Positions 1 through 5,026 of a DNA stretch of 5,026 nucleotides are shown one piece after another. The notes beneath the pieces are model-generated. The model did no database searches. It saw only the letters and a program-made list of their open reading frames with translations, and was not told the DNA's origin. The first letter of the stretch is position 1. Each line of letters starts with the position of its first letter. The position numbers and the translations under genes were made by a program. The DNA comes from Actinomycetota bacterium (GTDB lineage: Bacteria; Actinomycetota; Actinomycetes; Actinomycetales; Microbacteriaceae). The stretch lies in NCBI GenBank assembly GCA_018895315.1, contig JAHIOK010000357.1, positions 1-5,026 on the forward strand, in the 5' to 3' direction.

Positions 1-2773
1 AGGCATCGAGGCCGACCCGCGTCCGGGCCAGTGTCTGCGCACGCTGTTGCGCGAGCACGGACACCACGAGGTGAAGAAGGGCTGCGACGCCGGCGACTGC
101 GGGGCGTGCGCCGTGCTGCTCGACGGCCTTCCGGTGCACTCGTGCATCGTGCCGGCGATGCGCGTCGACGGAGCATCCGTGACGACGGCGGCGGGCCTCG
201 CCCCCGGCGACGCGCTGCATCCGGTGCAGGAGGAGCTCGTCGCGCACTTCGGATTCCAGTGCGGCTTCTGCACGCCCGGCATGAGCGTGACCGCCTCGAC
301 CCTCACGGCCGACGACCTCCCCGATCTCGACCGGCGCATGAAAGGCAGCCTCTGCCGCTGCACCGGCTACCGCCCGATCCGCGAGGCGATCACGGATGCC
401 GTGCTCGGCCCGGTGCGCGAGACCGGCGAGCGCTTCGACCAGGGTGCGCCCCGCACAGACACCAGCGCGCAGGGCGTCGGTCGCTCGGCCTCACCCGAAG
501 CCGCTCGCCGCGTGGTGCAGGGCCTCGAACCGTACACGTTCGACACCATCGTTCCCGGAACCCTCATTCTGCGCGTGCTCGGATCGCCGCACGCGCATGC
601 CCGCATCACCGCGATCGACGCGTCCGAGGCGCGCGCCCTGCCCGGGGTGGTGGCGGTCTTCACTCACCACGACGTCCCGGTCGGCCGCTACTCCACCGCC
701 CGCCACGAGCACCGCGAAGACGACCCGGACGACACCCGGATGCTCGATGACACGGTCCGCTTCATCGGCCAGCGGGTCGCTGCCGTCGTGGCCGAGACGG
801 CAGCGGCAGCCGAAGAGGCGTGCCGCCTCATCCGGGTCACGTACGACGTGCTGCCGGCGGTGTTCGACCCGGAGGAGGCGAGAACGCCAGGGGCGCCGCT
901 CGTGCATCCCGAGCGCACGCCCGACGATCGGGTGGCGGAGGCCGCACGCAACGTCGTCGCTTCTTTGCACGACGGCTTCGGCGGCGACATCGATGACGCC
1001 CTGTCCGCCAGCGAGGTGACCGTCACCGGCACCTGGCAGACCTCTCGCGTCTCGCACGCACAGCTCGAAACGCACGGATCGCTCGGCTGGCTCGACGACG
1101 ACGGGCGGCTCGTCATCCGTTCGAGCACACAGGTGCCGTTCCTCACCCGTGACGAGATCGCGCGCATCTTCGACCTCGATGCCGACCGCGTGCGGGTGTT
1201 CGCGCCGCGCGTGGGCGGCGGGTTCGGCGGCAAGCAGGAGATCTTCACCGAAGACCTCGTCGCCCTCGCGGTGCTGCGCACCGGACGCCCGGTGGCCTAC
1301 GAGTTCACGAGGACCGATGAGTTCCGGCGCGCGGCGGTGCGGCATCCGATGCGGGTCTCCGTCACTCTCGGCGCCACCCGCGCGGGCGAGCTGACTGCGA
1401 TGAAGGTCGACGTCCTCAGCGACACGGGCGCCTACGGCAATCACGCGATCGGGGTGCTCTTCCATGGGTGCGCAGAGTCGATCACGCTCTATCGGGCACC
1501 CGTGAAGTGGATCGATGCGGAGTCCGTCTATACGAACAACGTGCCCTCCGGTGCGTTCCGCGGCTATGGGCTCGGGCAGGTGATCCTCGGCGTCGAGTCC
1601 GCGATGGACATGCTCGCCGAGCGGCTCGACATCGACCCGTTCGCGCTGCGGCGCATCAATGCGGTGCGCGAGGGCGATCCGCTGCACGAAGAGGACGACG
1701 CGTACGAAGAGGACCTGATCTGGGGCAGCTACGGGCTCGATCAGTGCCTCGATATCGCCGAGCAGGCACTGCGGCGTGGCAACGACGTCGAGGCGCCCGC
1801 CGGATGGCAGGTCGGTGAGGGCATGGCGGTCGCGATGATCGCCACGATGGCGCCCCGCGGTCACATCGCGCACACCTCCGTCACCCTGCGCCCCGACGGC
1901 CATTTCCTGCTCGCGGTCGGCACCGCCGAGTTCGGCAATGGCACCACCACCGTGCACCGGCAGATCGCGGCCACCGTCCTGTGCGCCGGCTTCGACCGGC
2001 TGCACCTCTGGAGCGCCGACACGGATGCCGTGGCCCACGACACCGGAGCATTTGCCTCCGCCGGCATCACCGTGGCGGGTAAGGCCCTGCACGCGGCATC
2101 CCTCGCTCTGGAGATGAGGATGCGGCAGCTTGCGGCGGGTCTCGTCGGCGCCGAGGCATCCGCGTGCCGACTCGAGGAGGACGGCGTGCACACCCCCGCC
2201 GGGGTTGTCGACTTCGCGCGAATCGTGGCGGCCGCGCCCGAGGCGGAGCGGACGGAGAACGGCCTGATCGCGAACGGCAGCGAGTTCGGCGATCTGCGAT
2301 CGATCGCCTTCAACGTGCACGCGGTGCGGGTGGCGGTGGATGCCGCGACCGGCACGGTGCGCATCCTGCAGTCGGTGCAGTCGGCCGATGCCGGATACGT
2401 CATGAATCCCGCGCAGTGCCTCGGACAGGTCGAGGGGGGAGCTGCTCAGGGCATCGGCAGCGCGCTCTATGAAGAGGTCATGATCGGGCCCGACGGCGCG
2501 GTGCTGAACCCGATGTTCCGGCAGTACCGGGTGCCGCAGTTCGCGGATATCCCGACCACCGAGGTGTTCTTCGCCGACACCAGCGACGACCTCGGCCCGT
2601 TCGGCGCGAAGTCCATGAGCGAATCGCCCTACAACCCGGTCGCGCCCGCGATCGGCAACGCGATCGCGCGCGCGATCGGTCGTCGTCCTTTCGAGCAGCC
2701 CTTCTCACGCGACCGCGTGTGGCGTCTCACCCAGTTGCCGAACTCCGACCGTCCGTCGAGCTCAATCGACTGA
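1..2773 (+). CDS. Molybdenum hydroxylase, fused [2Fe-2S] and molybdopterin domains (xanthine dehydrogenase/aldehyde oxidase superfamily), 5'-partial
   Basis: The reading frame is open from base 2 to a TGA at 2771-2773, giving 923 visible residues. The first visible residues (GIEADPRPGQCLRTLLRE) match the region just after the usual family start, so probably only about 5-15 residues are missing; a TTG at 47 is internal. Residue numbers below count from base 2. A plant-type [2Fe-2S] domain has C28, C33, C36 and C48; an all-alpha [2Fe-2S] domain has C87, C90, C118 and C120 (FQCGFC, CRCTGYR). A hammerhead domain follows (about 160-270), then the molybdopterin domain with GGGFGGK (405-411), GAFRGYG (R520) and a C-terminal GAKSMSE whose E874 aligns with the catalytic glutamate. 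Family enzymes hydroxylate aldehydes or N-heterocycles using water. There is no FAD domain, so a separate FAD subunit is expected, perhaps upstream; the layout resembles Desulfovibrio aldehyde oxidoreductase. The usual MGQG motif reads FGNG (644-647), and the position of the purine-binding Glu of xanthine oxidase appears to be S671, so true xanthine dehydrogenase is less likely. The substrate is unknown. Confidence 0.93.
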   Translation, partial: GIEADPRPGQCLRTLLREHGHHEVKKGCDAGDCGACAVLLDGLPVHSCIVPAMRVDGASVTTAAGLAPGDALHPVQEELVAHFGFQCGFCTPGMSVTASTLTADDLPDLDRRMKGSLCRCTGYRPIREAITDAVLGPVRETGERFDQGAPRTDTSAQGVGRSASPEAARRVVQGLEPYTFDTIVPGTLILRVLGSPHAHARITAIDASEARALPGVVAVFTHHDVPVGRYSTARHEHREDDPDDTRMLDDTVRFIGQRVAAVVAETAAAAEEACRLIRVTYDVLPAVFDPEEARTPGAPLVHPERTPDDRVAEAARNVVASLHDGFGGDIDDALSASEVTVTGTWQTSRVSHAQLETHGSLGWLDDDGRLVIRSSTQVPFLTRDEIARIFDLDADRVRVFAPRVGGGFGGKQEIFTEDLVALAVLRTGRPVAYEFTRTDEFRRAAVRHPMRVSVTLGATRAGELTAMKVDVLSDTGAYGNHAIGVLFHGCAESITLYRAPVKWIDAESVYTNNVPSGAFRGYGLGQVILGVESAMDMLAERLDIDPFALRRINAVREGDPLHEEDDAYEEDLIWGSYGLDQCLDIAEQALRRGNDVEAPAGWQVGEGMAVAMIATMAPRGHIAHTSVTLRPDGHFLLAVGTAEFGNGTTTVHRQIAATVLCAGFDRLHLWSADTDAVAHDTGAFASAGITVAGKALHAASLALEMRMRQLAAGLVGAEASACRLEEDGVHTPAGVVDFARIVAAAPEAERTENGLIANGSEFGDLRSIAFNVHAVRVAVDAATGTVRILQSVQSADAGYVMNPAQCLGQVEGGAAQGIGSALYEEVMIGPDGAVLNPMFRQYRVPQFADIPTTEVFFADTSDDLGPFGAKSMSESPYNPVAPAIGNAIARAIGRRPFEQPFSRDRVWRLTQLPNSDRPSSSID

Positions 2774-3457
2774 CGATTCGACACGTCCACCGCTCGCAAT
2801 CCGCTCCGATGCACGTTCGAGTTCGGCCACGATCGCGTCGGGCTCGATCTCGCCCGTCGGAAAGAGCACGGCGATCGAGGCCGGCTGGTCCGCGCGCAAC
2901 GGCACCGCGATCGCCGTGATCCCCGCCAGCACTTCTTCGCTGGTCATCTCGTAGCGCGCGGGCGGATGCTGCGCCGGCGCGAGCTGTGATCGGATGACCC
3001 GGCCGGGCGCTCCTCGTCCGACCGGTTGGCGACGACCCGGCCGCTGCGAGACGAATGTCGCCGCGCGCGCGGGCTCGACGCTCAAGAGGGTGATCACCTC
3101 GTCGCCGTCGAACACGACCAGGAACGCGGTCATCGCCAGTTCGTCGGCGACGCGCTGGAGTTCGGGCTGCGCGGCGGCGCTCAGATCGCGCGCGCCGCCG
3201 CGACCGAACGCGGCGAGGCGCAGCCCGAGGTGGAGTTCGCCGTTCTCGGCGCGCTGCACGAACCGATGCTGCTCGAGGGTTCGAACGATGCGGTACGCCG
3301 ACGACCTGTTGACGCCCAATTCAACGGAGAGCTCGTTGATCGTCATCGGGCGCCGACTCTCGCCGATGAGTGCGAGCGCCGTCAGCCCCCGGGAGAGCGT
3401 CTGCGATCCGGCGAGCGCATCGGGCACGTCGCTGTCCTTCTTTGCTGTCATTCCCAT
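2762..3457 (-). CDS. IclR-family transcriptional regulator, compact form
   Basis: This encodes a 231-residue cytoplasmic DNA-binding regulator. The N-terminal winged helix-turn-helix spans about residues 18-80: SQTLSRGLTAL is the typical IclR opening, the helix-turn-helix is about 39-67 (TINELSVELGVNRSSAYRIV), and the wing ends near LHLGLRLAAFG. The effector domain runs from about 92 to 225. It has GRRQPVGRGAPGRV (140-153) where many IclR proteins have a PLHATAxGKA motif, and only about a dozen residues before the EMTSEEVLAGITAIAVPL segment (169-186), so the middle of the domain is shortened. Family members are usually near 250 residues and sense small aromatic or organic acids. The start is ATG at 3457-3455, with GGAAGG (3467-3462) 4 nt upstream; a second ATG at residue 3 sits 10 nt from the same site, and I cannot choose firmly. 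The gene is divergent from mobA, so it is the likely regulator of mobA and of itself; activator or repressor cannot be told. Its 3' end overlaps the molybdenum hydroxylase gene by 12 bp. Confidence 0.92.
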   Translation of the reverse strand: MGMTAKKDSDVPDALAGSQTLSRGLTALALIGESRRPMTINELSVELGVNRSSAYRIVRTLEQHRFVQRAENGELHLGLRLAAFGRGGARDLSAAAQPELQRVADELAMTAFLVVFDGDEVITLLSVEPARAATFVSQRPGRRQPVGRGAPGRVIRSQLAPAQHPPARYEMTSEEVLAGITAIAVPLRADQPASIAVLFPTGEIEPDAIVAELERASERIASGGRVESSVD

Positions 3458-3461
3458 TTCG

Positions 3462-3467
3462 CCTTCC
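3462..3467 (-). promoter_or_regulatory. Probable ribosome binding site of the IclR-family gene
   Basis: On the minus strand this reads GGAAGG. It lies 4 nt before the ATG at 3457 and 10 nt before the second in-frame ATG at 3451, so it supports initiation here without deciding between a 231- and a 229-residue protein. Confidence 0.5.
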
Positions 3468-3500
3468 GTTGGGATCGGTGATGCTCTACGCTGAGACCAC

Positions 3501-3525
3501 TATTTGGTATCAGCATATTCAAATA
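3501..3525. repeat. Perfect 6-bp inverted repeat TATTTG-N13-CAAATA
   Basis: TATTTG at 3501-3506 and CAAATA at 3520-3525 form a perfect dyad centred at 3513, overlapping the neighbouring 27-bp dyad by 15 bp. Its AT-rich arms stand out in this GC-rich window. It may be a second regulator site, part of one composite site, or chance in AT-rich DNA. The arms are short, so confidence that it matters is low. Confidence 0.3.
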
Positions 3526-3537
3526 ATGAACATGCAG
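3511..3537. promoter_or_regulatory. Candidate operator: 10-bp inverted repeat with 7-bp spacer
   Basis: CAGCATATTC (3511-3520) and GAACATGCAG (3528-3537) are inverted repeats matching at 8 of 10 positions, separated by AAATAAT. The element covers the best -10 candidate for mobA and ends 27 bp before its start codon. A regulator dimer bound here would be expected to affect mobA transcription. It is the better of the two dyads as a binding site for the adjacent IclR-family protein. The repeat is seen directly; its use as an operator is inference. Confidence 0.45.
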
Positions 3538-3554
3538 CTAGTCCGTCATCAATG

Positions 3555-3560
3555 AGGAGG
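3555..3560 (+). promoter_or_regulatory. Ribosome binding site of mobA
   Basis: AGGAGG is a full Shine-Dalgarno core lying four bases upstream of the ATG at 3565. It fixes the mobA start, in agreement with the MobA-like first residues. The spacing is slightly short but workable. Confidence 0.85.
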
Positions 3561-3564
3561 ACCG

Positions 3565-5026
3565 ATGCAGATCCACGTGCGCGGGTACGACGCCAACGAT
3601 CCGCGAATCAAGCCTGCCGCCGGATACGGGGTGGATCGGCAAGAAGAGCTGCCGGACGAGATGGACGTACTGATCGTTGGCACGGGGCCCGCGGCTTCGG
3701 TCGTCACCGCCCAGCTCTCACGATTCCCCTCGATCAACGCCCGCGCCATCGAGCAGCGAACGGGCAGACTTGCCGTCGGCCAGGCCGACGGCATCCAGGC
3801 GCGATCGGTGGAGACGTTCCAGGCGTTCGGATTTGCGAACGAGGTCATCGACGAGGCGTACCGCAACGTCGAGATGTGCTTCTGGAAGCCCGATCCGGAC
3901 GACCCTAGCCGGATCGTCCGGGCCTCGCGGGCGCCCGACGACGCGACCGGAATGAGCGAGTTTCCGCACATCTACGTCAACCAGTCCCGCATCCTCGACT
4001 ACTTCCTCCGTGATGCAGCCCGCGCACCGGGGCGAATCGTTCCGGACTATGGCGTGGAGTACATCGACTGCGAGATCGACCCGAGCGCTGATCACCCGGT
4101 CTCCGCACGCATCCGATACGTGGGTGGCCCCCGCGCGGGGGAAGAGCGCACCGTTCGCGCGAAGTACCTCGTCGGCGGTGACGGCGCGCGCAGCCGCGTG
4201 CGCGCCTCCTTGGGGCACCGCCTGCAGGGCGCCGCGTCGCTGCACGCCTGGGGAGTGATGGACCTTCTCACGAACACCGACTTCCCCGACATCCAGGTCA
4301 AGTGCTCGATCCAATCCCACGATGCGGGCAACATCCTGCTGATCCCCCGCGAGGGCGGATATCTCGTGCGCGTCTACGTGGATCTCGGCGAGGTCGACGA
4401 GGCGGATGCCGGAGCCGTCCGCGGCACGTCGATCGAGACCATGATCGCCAAGGCGAACCGAATTCTGCACCCGTACACGCTCGATGTGCGGGCCGTGACG
4501 TGGTGGTCGGTGTACGAAGTCGCACACCGCATCACAGACGGATTCGACGACGTTCCCGAAGAGCTCGCGGGGGGGCGCACGCCGCACGCGTTCATCATGG
4601 GCGATGCGTGCCACACGCACTCGGCAAAGGCCGGGCAGGGCATGAACGTCTCGATCCAAGACGGCTTCAACCTCGGCTGGAAGATCGCAGCCGTACTGGA
4701 GGGGCGAGCGCCCGAGCACCTGCTCTCGACCTATGCGAGCGAACGCAAGGTCATCGCGCAGAACCTGATCGATTTCGACAGGGAATGGTCCGGGATGATG
4801 GCCCGCCCCGTCGATTCCTGGGATGACCCGGGCGAGCTCGAGCGCTATTACGTTTCGACGCTCGAGTTTCCCGCCGGCTTCATGACGCAGTACGAGCCCT
4901 CGCTGATCACGCTCGACGCGACGCACCAGAGCTTGGCACCGGGATTCCCGGTCGGCAAGCGGTTCAAGTCCTGCGAGGTCATCCGACGCGCAGACAATCG
5001 CTGGATCCACCTCGGCCATCTGCACG
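3565..5026 (+). CDS. mobA: 3-hydroxybenzoate 4-monooxygenase (MobA-type FAD monooxygenase), 3'-partial
   Basis: 487 codons are visible with no stop; family members are about 640 residues, so roughly 150 are missing. The enzyme is a single-component class A flavoprotein that uses NADPH and O2 to hydroxylate 3-hydroxybenzoate to protocatechuate in the cytoplasm. The FAD-binding monooxygenase domain (about 33-395) shows the nucleotide motif GTGPAA (39-44), the DG motif GGDGARS (204-210) and the GD motif MGDACHTHSAKAGQGMN (345-361). The thioredoxin-like phenol hydroxylase C-terminal domain starts near residue 440 and contains APGFPVGKRF. D75, H135 and K246 line up with Asp75, His135 and Lys247, the substrate-contacting residues I recall for Comamonas testosteroni MobA. 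The start is set by AGGAGG four bases upstream and by an N-terminus (MQIHVRGY) matching MobA's MQFHLNGF. One oddity is that the third glycine of GxGxxG is Ala44. A related phenol or substituted-phenol hydroxylase is the main alternative, but the His/Lys pair favours a benzoate substrate. Confidence 0.9.
   Translation, partial: MQIHVRGYDANDPRIKPAAGYGVDRQEELPDEMDVLIVGTGPAASVVTAQLSRFPSINARAIEQRTGRLAVGQADGIQARSVETFQAFGFANEVIDEAYRNVEMCFWKPDPDDPSRIVRASRAPDDATGMSEFPHIYVNQSRILDYFLRDAARAPGRIVPDYGVEYIDCEIDPSADHPVSARIRYVGGPRAGEERTVRAKYLVGGDGARSRVRASLGHRLQGAASLHAWGVMDLLTNTDFPDIQVKCSIQSHDAGNILLIPREGGYLVRVYVDLGEVDEADAGAVRGTSIETMIAKANRILHPYTLDVRAVTWWSVYEVAHRITDGFDDVPEELAGGRTPHAFIMGDACHTHSAKAGQGMNVSIQDGFNLGWKIAAVLEGRAPEHLLSTYASERKVIAQNLIDFDREWSGMMARPVDSWDDPGELERYYVSTLEFPAGFMTQYEPSLITLDATHQSLAPGFPVGKRFKSCEVIRRADNRWIHLGHLH

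Larger units (their letters stand above)
3458..3564. promoter_or_regulatory. Divergent control region between the IclR-family gene and mobA
   Basis: This 107-bp stretch separates the divergent starts of the regulator and mobA, so it must hold both promoters. Its core (3501-3540) has 12 G/C in 40 bases, about 30 percent, against GC-rich DNA on both sides. AATAAT at 3522-3527 matches TATAAT at five of six positions and would place a mobA start site near 3534, with a leader of about 30 nt. No good -35 box lies at the right distance, so the promoter assignment is tentative. No convincing promoter was picked out for the regulator on the other strand. Two overlapping inverted repeats lie here and are listed separately. 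Confidence 0.7.

Noticed and set aside
47..49. TTG as the start of the hydroxylase
   Set aside because: The frame continues upstream with family-conserved sequence (PGQCLRT), so the true start lies before the window and this TTG is an internal Leu codon.
31..750. Plus-strand frame of 239 codons overlapping the [2Fe-2S] domains
   Set aside because: Arg/Pro-rich out-of-frame translation of the hydroxylase with no domain.
491..2320. Long open frame of 609 codons on the minus strand opposite the molybdenum hydroxylase
   Set aside because: It has no recognisable domain and shows the His/Arg/Asp-rich composition of an antisense shadow in GC-rich DNA, while the plus strand carries every motif of a known family.
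2774..2900. Rho-independent terminator for the hydroxylase gene
   Set aside because: No stable hairpin with a following T run could be found; the region is regulator coding sequence.
3026..3481. Plus-strand frame of 151 codons opposite the IclR-family gene
   Set aside because: Shadow of the regulator; no domain and no ribosome binding site seen.
4569..4575. Possible frameshift at the seven-G tract in mobA
   Set aside because: Conserved MobA sequence continues in the same frame before and after the tract.
3718..5025. Long open frame of 435 codons on the minus strand opposite mobA
   Set aside because: Antisense shadow: the plus-strand frame matches MobA from its first residues to the window end with all three flavin motifs.

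Overview
The window reads as chromosomal DNA of a high-GC actinobacterium, most likely a Microbacteriaceae member (Microbacterium-like). This rests on GC-rich third codon positions, tight gene packing, and about 16 copies of GCATCC/GGATGC by hand count, a habit I associate with that family. The family assignment is inference.

There are three genes. Bases 1-2773 (+) carry nearly all of a molybdenum hydroxylase of the xanthine dehydrogenase/aldehyde oxidase superfamily. Its two [2Fe-2S] domains are fused to the molybdopterin domain and it has no FAD domain; its first few codons lie before the window. Bases 2762-3457 (-) encode a compact IclR-family regulator, tail-to-tail with the hydroxylase and overlapping it by 12 bp. 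After a 107-bp divergent control region that is strikingly AT-rich in its middle and holds two inverted repeats, bases 3565-5026 (+) encode most of a MobA-type 3-hydroxybenzoate 4-monooxygenase, cut by the window end.

Together they look like part of an aromatic (or N-heteroaromatic) catabolic locus. A plausible scheme is that the molybdenum enzyme oxidises an aromatic aldehyde or heteroaromatic ring with water as oxygen source. MobA then hydroxylates 3-hydroxybenzoate to protocatechuate for ring cleavage, and the divergent IclR protein controls mobA and perhaps more. The MobA call is strong. The hydroxylase substrate and the link between the two enzymes are inference. The FAD subunit, ring-cleavage enzymes and transporters would have to lie outside the window.

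I saw no RNA gene, mobile element, CRISPR array or convincing terminator, and no gene-free stretch over 107 bp. I found no clear sign of an undescribed system; the points most worth a second look are the unusual active-site residues of the molybdenum enzyme and the candidate operators between the regulator and mobA.
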